A stretch of DNA of 64,000 nucleotides from assembly GCA_019636845.1 (NCBI GenBank), contig JAHBWV010000001.1, forward strand, positions 62,001-126,000, given 5' to 3'. Both the position numbers and the translations under genes were made by a program. Origin of the DNA: Phycisphaeraceae bacterium (GTDB lineage Bacteria > Planctomycetota > Phycisphaerae > Phycisphaerales > UBA1924). The notes beneath the pieces were generated by a model, which was not told where the DNA came from, made no database searches, and saw nothing but the letters and a program-made list of their open reading frames with translations. Below, in pieces: positions 51,427-60,579 of this stretch. Position 1 is the stretch's first letter; each line of letters starts with the position of its first letter.

Positions 51427-52629
51427 TTACGAAGCGGCGGGGTAGTCGGTGTAGCCCTTCGAGCCGTCGGTGCCGCGGGGGATGCCGTAGAAGGTGGATT
51501 GGTCCCAGGGTGTGAGGTTGGGAGTGAGTGGCGCGTCCTCTGCGCGTGCTTTCTGGGTGGCTCGTGCCTGGGCGGCTTGTGCGATGCGGTGTGTGAGGTC
51601 GGGGTTGGAGATGAAGGGACGTCCGAAGGCGACGGCGTCGCACCAGCCGCGGGAGATGGAGCGTTCGGCGAGATCGGCGGAGTAGTCGCCGTTGGCGACG
51701 TAGATGCCGCGGGGTGAGGCGGCGCGGAAGGCGTCGGCGATGGGTGGGATGACGGTGTCGATGCGGGGGTCGAGTGCTTGGCGGTTCCATGTTTCGACGG
51801 CGTGGAGGTAGGCGAGTCCGAGGGTGCCGAGTTGGCGTGCGAGTTCGGTGAAGGTCTCACGGGGGTTGTCGTCGCGGGCATCGTGATGATCGCTGAGTGG
51901 GCTGATGCGATAGCCGACGCGGTCCGCTCCCCAGACGTCGCAGACGGCCTCGGCGACGGCGAGGGGGAAGCGGAGACGGTTGGCGAGTGAGCCGCCGTAG
52001 ATGTCGGTGCGGAGGTTCATGCCGTCGCGCGTGAACTGGTCGAGGAGGTAGGTGTTCGCGCCGTGGATCTCGACGCCGTCGAAGCCGGCGTCTTTGGCGA
52101 GCTGCGCGGCGGCGCGGAACTCTTCGACGATCTCGGGGATCTCTTCGGTGCGGAGAGCGCGGGGTGTGCTCGCTTCGACGCGGGTCATGTCGGCGTCGAT
52201 GTAGGTCTTGGAGCGGCTGGGGACATCTGTGGGGCCGAGGGGCGGATCGTTGTTTGGTTGGAGGGCGGAGTGGCTGACGCGTCCGACATGCCAGAGCTGG
52301 CAGACGATGAGGCCGTTGGCGTCGTGGACAGCGCGGGTGGCGAGGCGCCAGCCGCGGACTTGTTCGTCGGTGTGGATGCCGGGTGTTGCGTAGTAGCCGT
52401 GGGCGCGTGGAGAGATGGGGGTTGCTTCGCTGATGATGAGGCCTGCGCCGCGGAGGCCGTCTTTGCCTGCGGCGCGCTGGGCGTAGTAGGTGGCGTTGAG
52501 TTCGTGCGGGATGTTTCCGGGCATGTTGGCGCGGGAGCGTGTGAGCGGGGCCATCCAGGCGCGGTTGGGTGTGTCGAGTGCGCCGGCGCGGATGGGTGTG
52601 AGGAGTTTGGGAACTGAGGGATTCGGCAT
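51427..52629 (-). CDS. Old yellow enzyme family oxidoreductase
   Basis: The 400-residue protein is an FMN-dependent ene-reductase of the NemA/OYE type: N-terminal [28 protein letters not shown], the substrate-binding His/Asn pair in [29 protein letters not shown] and [10 protein letters not shown]. It reduces activated C=C bonds with NAD(P)H. ATG at 52629. Its stop codon lies between a + strand terminator and the downstream spacer; no operon partner. Confidence 0.93.
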   Translation of the reverse strand: MPNPSVPKLLTPIRAGALDTPNRAWMAPLTRSRANMPGNIPHELNATYYAQRAAGKDGLRGAGLIISEATPISPRAHGYYATPGIHTDEQVRGWRLATRAVHDANGLIVCQLWHVGRVSHSALQPNNDPPLGPTDVPSRSKTYIDADMTRVEASTPRALRTEEIPEIVEEFRAAAQLAKDAGFDGVEIHGANTYLLDQFTRDGMNLRTDIYGGSLANRLRFPLAVAEAVCDVWGADRVGYRISPLSDHHDARDDNPRETFTELARQLGTLGLAYLHAVETWNRQALDPRIDTVIPPIADAFRAASPRGIYVANGDYSADLAERSISRGWCDAVAFGRPFISNPDLTHRIAQAAQARATQKARAEDAPLTPNLTPWDQSTFYGIPRGTDGSKGYTDYPAAS

Positions 52630-52656
52630 CGTGCGAGTCTATGAGGCGCGCAACGA

Positions 52657-52686
52657 ACACGGGCCGGGATTTCTCCCGGCCCGTGT
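52657..52686 (-). terminator. Terminator of the lamin-tail gene
   Basis: A perfect 13-bp stem ACACGGGCCGGGA / TCCCGGCCCGTGT with a TTTC loop. It lies between the stop at 52741 and the start of the old yellow enzyme gene at 52629. On the minus strand TCGTTGCG follows, a weak U-tract. Confidence 0.7.
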
Positions 52687-52740
52687 GGGGTTCTCTCTCT
52701 CACTCCTCAAGCGTTCGGATGGGTTGTCACCCGTGTGCGA

Positions 52741-53364
52741 TCAGCGGCGGCGGCGACCGGCGGCGAGGGTGGCCAAGCCGGCGAGGGCGAGCACGCCCGG
52801 CGCGGGGATGTAGTAGAAGCCGGGGTTGCCGAAGGTGCCGGCATTGGAGAAGTAAGAGTTGAAGAGGTCGCCGGGTGCTGAGAAGAACCAGGCGGCGACG
52901 TTGTTGGTGCCGAGGTCGGCGAGGAAGGCGTTGCCGCTGGTGCCCTGGGTGCGGATGGTGCCGGGGAAGACGTTGTCGCCGTAGGTGAGGCGGTCGACGA
53001 GGGTGTTGGATGCGTCGTAGATGTTGATCTCATCGGCGCGTCCGAGGTTGTTGGTGTAGCCGCCGAGGACCTTGACGGAGGCGGAGAGGCCCCAGTTGGT
53101 GCGGAACGCATCTGCGGAGACTTCGGTGAAGATCACGCTCTCGCCGGGTGCGACAACGCCGAAGCCGGAGAGACTGAAGACGCCGGGGAGGCGGCTGTCG
53201 TCGTCGTAGGACCAACCGGCGAGGTTGATCGGCGCGGCGCCGACGTTGGTGAGTTCGACGAACTCGCCGCCTGTGCCGTCGTACATCCACTCGGTGATGC
53301 GGATATCGGCTGAGGCGATCGCTGCGGAACCGGCGGCGATGATGATGGCGATGGTGGTCTTCAT
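52741..53364 (-). CDS. Exported lamin-tail-like protein with PEP-CTERM-type end
   Basis: The 207-residue protein has a signal peptide (IAIIIAAGSAAIASA), then a lamin-tail-like beta domain: IRITEWMYDG, GEFVELTNVGAAPINLAGW, DNVFPGTIRTQGT. The C-terminus IPAPGVLALAGLATLAAG ending in RRRR is the PEP-CTERM variant seen also at 49109 and 60580. It should be exported and then anchored or processed at the cell surface. ATG at 53364. Confidence 0.85.
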   Translation of the reverse strand: MKTTIAIIIAAGSAAIASADIRITEWMYDGTGGEFVELTNVGAAPINLAGWSYDDDSRLPGVFSLSGFGVVAPGESVIFTEVSADAFRTNWGLSASVKVLGGYTNNLGRADEINIYDASNTLVDRLTYGDNVFPGTIRTQGTSGNAFLADLGTNNVAAWFFSAPGDLFNSYFSNAGTFGNPGFYYIPAPGVLALAGLATLAAGRRRR

Positions 53365-53580
53365 TGTGAGTCTCCGTTTCTCTCTGCTCTCATGTGGAAC
53401 GAATCCGAGCCGGTCAACGTCACGCACGCCGATCCGAACGCGGGGCCAGAGTTAAGCATGTCAGCGTGGATGGTGTGTCAAGGCGGCGCGAAGTCGGCGT
53501 GGGTTTGCGCAGTCTTGACACGATGCTGACGCATTGCTTGCGATGTGTTTTCCCAGATTGAAGCGGCTCTATGCTTGGGC

Positions 53581-54570
53581 ATGGGCACGAGCGATGAGGT
53601 GGGTGTGAAGGGGCTGGGCGGCGGGCGGGATCGAGTCGCGCCGGATGCCGGGTTTTTCTTTATCGCGGGGAGCTATCGCAGCGGGACGACGTGGCTGCGC
53701 GACATGCTCAACGCGCACCCGGAAGCGTTCGTGCTCGACGAGGGGTGGATTCTGAATGACAAGGGGCACGGCGCGGAGCACTGGGTGGATCGCGGCACGA
53801 TCGCGCGCTGGTGCGACACGGGCCACAACGCGTGGGCCGAGCGGATCGGTGATGCGGAAGAGGTGGCGCGGGTCGCGACGAGGGGCGCGGTCGAGGGCGT
53901 GATGCGGGCGGCGGCGGCGACGGCGCACGAAGGGAAGCGCGTCCGCGCCATCGGCGACAAGACGACGTTCTCTTACTGCGATCGTGTGGATGCGCTGCAT
54001 GGGTTGTTCCCCGATGCGAGGTTCGTTCACGCCCTGCGTGACGGGCGCGATGTCGCGGTGTCGCACTGCTTCTATCTGTTCAAGTTTCGGAGCAGGGAGG
54101 GGCCTTCACAGTTTGAGGTGCTGCCGGAGGGGGCGCGGGAGCACATGGAGCGGGCGTATCGGTTCCACGGTCTGGGTGAGGGTGAGCGTGTGGCGTTGTT
54201 CTGCGAGGAATCGCTGCGGTACTTCGCGGGCGTGTGGTGCGCGTGCGTGCGTGGCGCGGCGCGGGCGAGGTCGCTCTATACGGAGCGGTTCATCGAGGTT
54301 CGGTACGAGCGCGTGCTGGAGCAGACGGCGCAGGAGCTCGCGCGGGTGCTTGGGTTCCTCGGTCTGGATGCGCGTGGCGAGCTGGTGGGGCAGATCGTGG
54401 AGCGGCACAGGTTTGAGGCGCGGACCAAGCGAGAGCGTGGCGAAGCGGATCCTTTGGCCAAGACGCGCAAGGGGATCGCGGGGGATTGGCGGACGTACTT
54501 CGGGGTGGAAGATGAGCGCGTGTGGGCGGACGCCGCGGGGGAAGCGATGCGCGAGTCGGGGTATATGTAG
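53581..54570 (+). CDS. Sulfotransferase family protein
   Basis: The 329-residue protein has the PAPS loop FIAGSYRSGTTWLRDML (residues ~26-42) and the 3'-phosphate site FVHALRDGRDVAVSH (~143-157), with a C-terminal KTRKGIAGDW segment like the RKGxxGDWK motif of this superfamily. The ATG at 53581 is chosen; a longer frame starts at 53545. It is a different subfamily from the one at 3953, closer to cytosolic sulfotransferases in its C-terminal motif. Acceptor unknown. Confidence 0.88.
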   Translation: MGTSDEVGVKGLGGGRDRVAPDAGFFFIAGSYRSGTTWLRDMLNAHPEAFVLDEGWILNDKGHGAEHWVDRGTIARWCDTGHNAWAERIGDAEEVARVATRGAVEGVMRAAAATAHEGKRVRAIGDKTTFSYCDRVDALHGLFPDARFVHALRDGRDVAVSHCFYLFKFRSREGPSQFEVLPEGAREHMERAYRFHGLGEGERVALFCEESLRYFAGVWCACVRGAARARSLYTERFIEVRYERVLEQTAQELARVLGFLGLDARGELVGQIVERHRFEARTKRERGEADPLAKTRKGIAGDWRTYFGVEDERVWADAAGEAMRESGYM

Positions 54571-54782
54571 GTCGTTCGGCTACGGGTACATGGTCAACCC
54601 GCGGGGTGCTTCTAGGTTCTGTCTGGCGGATCGAACTGGAAGGTGTCTGAGTCTCCGCTTCTTGCGATTCCTGCCAGAACCGGGCCACCGCGGTGCCACC
54701 AAAGACATCCGTCAGACAGGGCCTCGTGCCAGAGGAGCGGTTGGTGCCTTGCGAGAGCGCATTGTAGATTCGGCGGGTTCCT

Positions 54783-55184
54783 CTATCGGTTGCCGGTAAT
54801 CAAGGTGAGGCCGCGGATACCGGAGAAGTGAGCGGCGTTGTTCGTAGCAAGTGGAAGGCCGTGTAATACGGCGGTGGCAGCGATCCAGCAATCTCCGCAC
54901 CCGATCGGCCTACCGATGCTGGCTCGTTGGGCCGTGATGCGGGCCCATTCGTCTGTCAGGGCGATATCGAAGGGAATCACGACATAACGGCGCAGCGTGG
55001 AGTCCAATCGGGCGAGCCGGTCAGGACCCCATCTGCGTTGAATAGCCCAGCACTTGATCTCTGCCACGGACATGAAAGAGAGATACAGGGATCGGTTTGC
55101 GATCTCGCTCCGATACGCTTCCGCGCGTGTGTCGCTTTTGAATAAGAAAGAGAACACGTCCGTGTCAATAAGCAGCCGCGACAT
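54783..55184 (-). CDS. VapC-type PIN domain toxin
   Basis: The 133-residue PIN protein has acidic metal-binding residues Asp7 (LLIDTDVF), Glu42 (SVAEIK) and Asp98 (CGDCWIAATA). PIN toxins cut RNA. Its ATG overlaps the antitoxin stop by one base (TGATG), so it is co-translated. Full length and apparently intact. Confidence 0.9.
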   Translation of the reverse strand: MSRLLIDTDVFSFLFKSDTRAEAYRSEIANRSLYLSFMSVAEIKCWAIQRRWGPDRLARLDSTLRRYVVIPFDIALTDEWARITAQRASIGRPIGCGDCWIAATAVLHGLPLATNNAAHFSGIRGLTLITGNR

Positions 55185-55462
55185 CAGGCACGTCCACGCC
55201 GAACCATGTCGAGAAAGTCATCGACAGATTCTTCTGGCGGCCAGTCCCCTACCAGTTCATCGATGCTTCGGACCGGGGCTACGGCTTGTGTTCGGGCGAG
55301 ATCTTCGATCGATTTGTGATCCCAGAACGAATCGGCACCGTTCTGTGTCTGGCTTTCGCGGATCCTTGCCACCCCACGTGCTCCCTCTGGGAGGTCGAGA
55401 CGCTCCTCGGGTTTCAGCACCCCGTCCTCATACACAAAATGGAACTCCTGCTCGCGGTACAT
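55184..55462 (-). CDS. AF2212/DUF104-like antitoxin
   Basis: The 92-residue protein starts with a DUF104-like beta segment FVYEDGVLKPEERLDLPEG and continues into an acidic helical tail (SVDDFLDMVRRG) that should bind the PIN toxin. It precedes the toxin gene, with which it overlaps. A TATACT box (55475-55470) lies 7 bp before its ATG, so the message is probably leaderless. Confidence 0.85.
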   Translation of the reverse strand: MYREQEFHFVYEDGVLKPEERLDLPEGARGVARIRESQTQNGADSFWDHKSIEDLARTQAVAPVRSIDELVGDWPPEESVDDFLDMVRRGRA

Positions 55463-55469
55463 GGTGCAA

Positions 55470-55475
55470 AGTATA
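55470..55475 (-). promoter_or_regulatory. -10 box of the PIN/DUF104 operon
   Basis: TATACT on the minus strand ends 7 bp before the ATG. No clear -35. Antitoxin autoregulation is usual for such operons; no operator was identified. Confidence 0.45.
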
Positions 55476-55564
55476 CACGAACGGGGCGGGTGCGCGGCAG
55501 GGTGTCCGTGCTCGATCTTGTATGGTTCCGAGCGTGAGCGGGTGGCCGGCGCGTTGCGTTTCGC

Positions 55565-57205
55565 TCAGCCGCCCCCCACGCCGAGTTCTTCTTCGGAGTG
55601 GTCGGCGTCGGCCTTGGCGGATGTGCCGCTGGTGGCCTTGACGACGATCTCGGGCGAGTGGCCGGAGGATCCTGTTGTGGCCGAATGCCCCGGCTTTGCT
55701 TCGGTGAGCTTCTTCTCGCCGGAGCCGGCGAGGGTGCTGCGTTCGTGGGTCGCGGCTTCGCGTCCATCCTCGGTTGTGGCGTACACGATGCCGGTGGTGA
55801 CCTCGGGCTCGCCGAGGATGAGGCGGTTGACGACCTCGACGCCCTGCATGAGCGTGTGGTCGGTGTTGGAGACCTCGTATTTCCAGAGGCCGAAGCGGCC
55901 ACGTGAGTAGATCGAGCGGGACTCGAGCCAGGGGATGACGACGCTGAGGATCTGGTCGCGTTCGACGCTGGGCGTGGGGTACGAGTAGTCGGCGTGGTAG
56001 ACCCAGGTGCTGACGATGTCGTCGCGCTCGCCGGGTTCCAGCAGTCCCGCGTTCTCGAGACCGGTGATGGTGTCTTCGACGATGCGCGAGCCGTCGACGG
56101 GCTTCACGTCGGACTGGCTCGTCTCGCAGAGGAGGGAGTAGTGGGTGCCGTTGCGCCGGCCGGTGGCATCGGTGGTGTATGGCTCGGGGGTCATGTAGGG
56201 GGAGTAGTTGGAGAGGTAGGTGACGCGGTAGAAGGGGCAGTTGGATTCGGGGAAGTACATCCAGGACTTGGTGGAGGGGCAGGGGCGCTTGATGCCGATG
56301 CCGACCATGTAGCCGCTGGAGTGGAGGAGGCGCTGGGATTCGTCGCGGACGTGAGTCGGTACGTTGCCCGTGAGGATGTCCTTGCAGAGGAGATCGACGG
56401 GCATGGCGCTGATGAGGGTGTCGTAGGACTCGGTGGAGCCGTCGGTGAGTGTGATGAGCTTGGCATCGACGTCGATGGAGGCGACGGCGGCGTTGAGGCG
56501 GATCTTGTCCTTGATGTGCTGGCCGATGCGCCGGTAGAACTCGCCCGTTCCCCCCTTGAGAGGGAACTTGAACTTGTTGTTGGGTCCCCAGCCGTAGTCG
56601 TCTTTCTCAAGGACGATGTTGCGGATGGCGCGATCGACATCGAGGACGGCGACGCGCTCGCCGATCCACTGCTTGTTCATGCGCTCGGGGGGGTAGGCCC
56701 AGACCTTGAAGTTATACGGGCGCATGAAGTGCTTGGCGATCCCCTCGCCGAAGACCGCGTCGATGAACTCGCCGAAGTTGGTTGCCTCGGTGTGGCTCTT
56801 GAACTTTCCCTTGCCCGACTGGGCCTGGACGAGCCCGACGAGGCACTCGCACGCGGCTTCTTTGGGCAGGTAGCGGATGTTGTTCTGGAAGGGGTACGGG
56901 ACCCAGGTGTCGAACATGCGGACCCACGACTCGCGGTCGTTGAGCGTGAAGTCCTCCCCCATGACCTTCTCGAAGAGACGGTCGTAGTAGGGGTAGTGGC
57001 TGAACATGACGTGGCCGCCGATGTCCCAGGTGAAGCCCTTGTCGTCGGTGAAGGACGAGGCGAGGCCTCCGATGTAGGGGTGGCGTTCGAGAACGATGAA
57101 GTTCTCGTGTCCGAGTTCACGCAGGCGATAGGCGGCACCAAGGCCAGTGGGTCCAGCGCCGATGATGACGACCCGTCCCGGGCCTCCGGTTGAACGTCGA
57201 TCCAT
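55565..57205 (-). CDS. FAD-dependent amine-oxidase/UDP-galactopyranose-mutase-like protein
   Basis: The 546-residue protein begins with the FAD site VVIIGAGPTGLGAAYRL (13-28) and ERHPYIGGLASS, then FTWDIGGHVMFSHY, as in UDP-galactopyranose mutase and protoporphyrinogen-oxidase relatives. It lacks a signal peptide. The last ~75 residues are Ser/Thr/Glu-rich low complexity. A role in surface sugar metabolism is plausible but not proven. ATG at 57205. Confidence 0.85.
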   Translation of the reverse strand: MDRRSTGGPGRVVIIGAGPTGLGAAYRLRELGHENFIVLERHPYIGGLASSFTDDKGFTWDIGGHVMFSHYPYYDRLFEKVMGEDFTLNDRESWVRMFDTWVPYPFQNNIRYLPKEAACECLVGLVQAQSGKGKFKSHTEATNFGEFIDAVFGEGIAKHFMRPYNFKVWAYPPERMNKQWIGERVAVLDVDRAIRNIVLEKDDYGWGPNNKFKFPLKGGTGEFYRRIGQHIKDKIRLNAAVASIDVDAKLITLTDGSTESYDTLISAMPVDLLCKDILTGNVPTHVRDESQRLLHSSGYMVGIGIKRPCPSTKSWMYFPESNCPFYRVTYLSNYSPYMTPEPYTTDATGRRNGTHYSLLCETSQSDVKPVDGSRIVEDTITGLENAGLLEPGERDDIVSTWVYHADYSYPTPSVERDQILSVVIPWLESRSIYSRGRFGLWKYEVSNTDHTLMQGVEVVNRLILGEPEVTTGIVYATTEDGREAATHERSTLAGSGEKKLTEAKPGHSATTGSSGHSPEIVVKATSGTSAKADADHSEEELGVGGG

Positions 57206-57650
57206 GACTGCTCCGCAGTACGGGGTTGATCGGGTGGCCTCAGCCCTGACTGACCCTCGCCGGCCCCTCTGATACTCGCCCCTGACCTTGTCCGGGGTGC
57301 CGGACAGCTTGTAGGTTAGCGCGGTTGGTGACGGACGTGTTGGGCGACGCGCCGAGCAGCATCCATGGCTCGCGAGGAGGGGGCGGCATGTACGACACCT
57401 TCCATAATCCTATCTGATTATCCATCTTCGCGTGGGTAGGTGTTCTGTACCCAATCGGTGGCACACGAGCATACACCAGCCGCGGTATGTGGCTATTGTG
57501 CTGCGGCTGCATCGGAGAACGCCCTCTTGGGCGGCGGTTGGACCTGAAAGAGGTGTCCGATCGTTGCGGGTCTGGTCATGGGATGACGCGATCTGGGATA
57601 GCGGCCACAGAAAAGACCGCATTGGCATCCACCTGAAAAGGGGTGAGTCT
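57206..57650. other. Divergent regulatory region
   Basis: Gene-free region of 445 bp between the FAD oxidoreductase and LuxR-type genes. An AT-rich inverted repeat ATAATC-6-GATTAT lies at 57404-57421 and could be an operator. No other clear element. Confidence 0.4.
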
Positions 57651-58574
57651 ATGCATATCCCGACCGGTTCATCCGCATTCTCCGCGGTTCCAGGCACACT
57701 GAACTCATCGCATTACACTATGACGCCATCAGATATTTCCATGAACGCGTACGGCCGTGTTGCCTCGTATGTCGCGACGCTGTGCGAATTGCCAGCGGTT
57801 GCGACTCCTGACTGGTGCCAGCGTGTTGCTTCGGCTGCGGCGGGACTCTGTCCCGGCTCTCGGGCTGGAGCGATCGTCGCGATGGTGGAGCCGGGCGGTC
57901 GTATTGTGGCCTCTGAGACGAGCGGCTACGCGGCTTGTCCGACGCACGCGATCAATATTCGTTCTAACGAAGACGTCTCGGCGCGGTCTCGGATGGAGCG
58001 GCTGGTGTCGATCGGGTTCAGCCCCGGCGAGCATGCCGCATCCGGGCATGTCACCGGACGATTGAGCGCGCTGCCTGCCTCTGAGGTGTCGCGGGCCCCG
58101 CTGCCGACGGATGCGTTGGATGCGCCTGCTTCGCGTGTGGTGGTTTCGTTCATCCATCTGCCCGATGCCGCGCCTGGGTGTTCGCTGGTGCTCTTTGTGG
58201 CGGTTCCGGAGTCCGGAGCGTCGAGCATTGATGAGATTGCGCACGCGCTCGAGGCGGGCGCGCCGATTCTGGCTCGTCGGGCCTCGATGGCGCTCGGCAA
58301 CGCGCCGTGCGAGAGTGCGCCGTGGCTCACCGCTCGCGAGCAGGAGGTGCTCGAGCAGCTGATCCTGGGGCGGTCGGTCAAGCAGATCGCGGGTGTACTC
58401 GGCAGGAGCCCCCACACGGTTCATGACCATGTGAAGTCGCTCCATCGCAAGTTGAACGCTTCGACCCGTGGCGGGCTTGTGGCGCGTGCTCTGGGACGGC
58501 CGGATCCCGGATCGGATGATCTGGAGAGCGCGAGCAAGTCGACCGCCGCGTCCAAAGGGACGCCCGCGGCTTGA
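57651..58574 (+). CDS. LuxR-type transcription regulator
   Basis: The 307-residue protein has an N-terminal sensor part of unknown type (~30-220, GAF-like by layout) and a C-terminal LuxR HTH (~230-290): LTAREQEVLEQLILGRSVKQ, then SPHTVHDHVKSLHRKL. A Ser/Thr/Lys-rich tail follows. The ATG at 57651 has AAGGGG upstream; a longer frame to 57432 has no ribosome site. Its target is not known; the divergent FAD oxidoreductase is a candidate. Confidence 0.8.
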   Translation: MHIPTGSSAFSAVPGTLNSSHYTMTPSDISMNAYGRVASYVATLCELPAVATPDWCQRVASAAAGLCPGSRAGAIVAMVEPGGRIVASETSGYAACPTHAINIRSNEDVSARSRMERLVSIGFSPGEHAASGHVTGRLSALPASEVSRAPLPTDALDAPASRVVVSFIHLPDAAPGCSLVLFVAVPESGASSIDEIAHALEAGAPILARRASMALGNAPCESAPWLTAREQEVLEQLILGRSVKQIAGVLGRSPHTVHDHVKSLHRKLNASTRGGLVARALGRPDPGSDDLESASKSTAASKGTPAA

Positions 58575-58632
58575 GTCGCCTCCGACGCTGAGTTCGGATC
58601 TTTCTGCGACGTGATCGCTACGCTGATGCGCA

Positions 58633-59307
58633 GTGGAACCGCGGCGTGCAGAGCGTGAGAGGAGCGAAGCGGTCGCGATGCTGCGCGATCTGTATCGGCG
58701 CGGCATGTTTCTCATGGCTGACGAGGAGCGGGGGGAGATCAACGCGTATGAGGCGGATCCCCGGGCGATTGTGCCGCTGCGTGAGGAGGATGGGCTGCGG
58801 ATCCCTCGTTCGCTGCGGCAGCGTGTGCGTTCCGGTCGGTTTCGTGTCACGAGCGACGTGTGCTTCGGTCGGGTGATCGAGGCGTGCGCGGAGGCGAGAG
58901 AGGGTGGGACGTGGATCTCGCCACCACTTGCCGCGTTGTACACCGCGCTGCATGCGAGCGGCGAGCGTGACGGCGTTCACGCGCACTCGGTAGAGGCGTG
59001 GGTGGATGGGCCTGAGGGGGCGTTGCTGGTGGGTGGGCTGTACGGGGTCGCGGTGGGGGCTGTCTTCTGCGGGGAGTCGATGTTCTCGAGGCCTGGTGAG
59101 GGTGGGACGGATGCGTCGAAGGTCTGTCTGGTCCATCTGATCCGACATCTGAACGAGCGCGGGTTTGAGTTGCTGGATTCGCAGATCTGGAATCCGCATC
59201 TGGCTCGATTCGGGGCGAGGGAGATCTCGGCGTCGATGTATCGAGCGCGGCTGAGCGAGCTGCGCGATCGCAAGGTGGGATGGGGCCCGTTCGCGCAGGG
59301 TCTGTGA
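58633..59307 (+). CDS. aat: Leucyl/phenylalanyl-tRNA-protein transferase
   Basis: The 224-residue protein transfers Leu or Phe from tRNA to the N-terminus of proteins with basic ends, marking them for Clp degradation (N-degron pathway). Family motifs: MADEERGEINAYE, CFGRVIEACAE, TWISPPLAALYTALH, HAHSVEAWVDG, LVGGLYGVAVGAVFCGESMFS and LDSQIWNPHLARFGA. The start is the GTG at 58633 without a ribosome site; a TACGCT box nearby would leave a very short leader. Confidence 0.93.
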   Translation: MEPRRAERERSEAVAMLRDLYRRGMFLMADEERGEINAYEADPRAIVPLREEDGLRIPRSLRQRVRSGRFRVTSDVCFGRVIEACAEAREGGTWISPPLAALYTALHASGERDGVHAHSVEAWVDGPEGALLVGGLYGVAVGAVFCGESMFSRPGEGGTDASKVCLVHLIRHLNERGFELLDSQIWNPHLARFGAREISASMYRARLSELRDRKVGWGPFAQGL

Positions 59308-59723
59308 TCACGGGCCGACCTGGCGGGGCTGGTCTTCGGCGATGGGGTTTCATCGTCCCATAACTTGCGTGGGAGATGAGGGATTCCTATTCTGTCGCCG
59401 CGTTGGGCGGCGTGTGCCGCGGATTGAGGTCTCGGCGATGGAGCGCAGGAGACGGCGGTTCAGCGGGTGCGGTTGTGCCCGTTGGTGGCTGCCGGCGCGT
59501 GACGGAACTGGCGGAGCCAGCAAGAGATGGGGTCAATTCACGGAATCGGACCATTGTCGGCAGGATTTGCGGTTTGGCGCGGCCATATGGGTGGCCAAAC
59601 CAAAACCGTGAGGCACACTACGTTCGGTGCGTCCGCTGTATGCGATTGGGTCGGGCTGTGTATGCCCGGTTCGACGGGTATCGGTGTGTCGCCAATCCCT
59701 GGCAGCGGGGAGTTGTACTGGCG
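59308..59723. other. Spacer with an inverted repeat
   Basis: A 416-bp stretch where the frame to the next gene is open, but composition and lack of ribosome sites argue against coding. GGTTTGGC (59571-59578) pairs with GCCAAACC (59594-59601) around a CCATATGG palindrome. Confidence 0.4.
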
Positions 59724-60368
59724 ATGAGCGCGATCACCCGACAATCCGATCTGCTCTTTGCCGTCACGGACTGGGAGCCGTCTGTCACGCAGTTGATGGA
59801 TGAGTCCCATCTGGTGGCGTGGTCCGACGCGCCGCGTCGGCGAAGTCAGTTCGCAGCCGCGCTCGGGCAGTTCCTCGGAAGCATGCGGGACACCGAAGTT
59901 TGCCCGCTGATGGGTGAGCACATCACCGATCTCGATTCATTCTGCGATCAGCTGGAGCGGCTGGTTCCTGGTCCGACGCTGGAGCGGAAGATTGACGGGT
60001 CCCGTGGTGTGACGGCGCTTCTGCGGCATCGGCACACGCTGCGTGGTCGTCCGGCCTCGAAGTTTCGCTACTACATCTGGAACGATGCGGACGCGCTTCT
60101 GAAGCGTAACCACCGCTTGTTCGGGCGACTTGTCGATGCGATGGCGGGGATCGCCGCGGAGTCGGAGTATGCCAGCGACGATCTTCTGTTGATCCATCGG
60201 GTGGTGCTGCTGGGTGGGCCCTCGCTGGACATGTACGCGGAGGACCCGAGCGGACAGTGCCGCGCGTGGTTCAGCGAGCAGGACGCGGAGCCCTTTTGGC
60301 GGATCGTGACGGGGCTCGAGGCACCCGCGTTCCTGCGGTATCAGATCGATCTGTTGGCGCGTGAGTGA
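59724..60368 (+). CDS. Hypothetical protein
   Basis: The 214-residue protein starts SAITRQSDLLFAVTDWEP and is mostly helical, with acidic and Trp/Tyr-rich patches (KFRYYIWNDADALL, CRAWFSEQDAEPFW). No motif is recognised. The start at 59724 has GGGGAG eleven bases upstream; an in-frame upstream start is possible. It ends with a strong terminator. Confidence 0.6.
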   Translation: MSAITRQSDLLFAVTDWEPSVTQLMDESHLVAWSDAPRRRSQFAAALGQFLGSMRDTEVCPLMGEHITDLDSFCDQLERLVPGPTLERKIDGSRGVTALLRHRHTLRGRPASKFRYYIWNDADALLKRNHRLFGRLVDAMAGIAAESEYASDDLLLIHRVVLLGGPSLDMYAEDPSGQCRAWFSEQDAEPFWRIVTGLEAPAFLRYQIDLLARE

Positions 60369-60448
60369 GTGAGTGGGGGGGGTGGGCGTCGGCGTGCGAC
60401 GGAAGTAGCAACGCTGACGCGAGGAACAAGCTGTCTGGTGCTTCACGG

Positions 60449-60480
60449 CCCGTGCGTTGCGACGCACGGGTTGTTTTTTA
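60449..60480 (+). terminator. Rho-independent terminator
   Basis: CCCGTGCGT pairs with ACGCACGGG over a 4-nt loop, followed by TTGTTTTTTA. It closes the hypothetical gene ending at 60368. Confidence 0.92.
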
Positions 60481-60579
60481 CGTCGTGGTGAGAGATTGGA
60501 GCCGGTCGTGCGAACTCCTGGTAGATCGGCGTGTTCATGTGTCGGTATGCTGATGTGTCATATTCAAGGAGGCAGCCAA

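Noticed and set aside
54571..54782. Possible tRNA or small RNA gene between sulfotransferase and PIN toxin
   Set aside because: No T-loop GGTTCGAATCC-like sequence or cloverleaf could be built by eye.
57206..57650. Candidate riboswitch before the LuxR-type gene
   Set aside because: Only a short AT inverted repeat and a ribosome site are visible; no known riboswitch core could be recognised.
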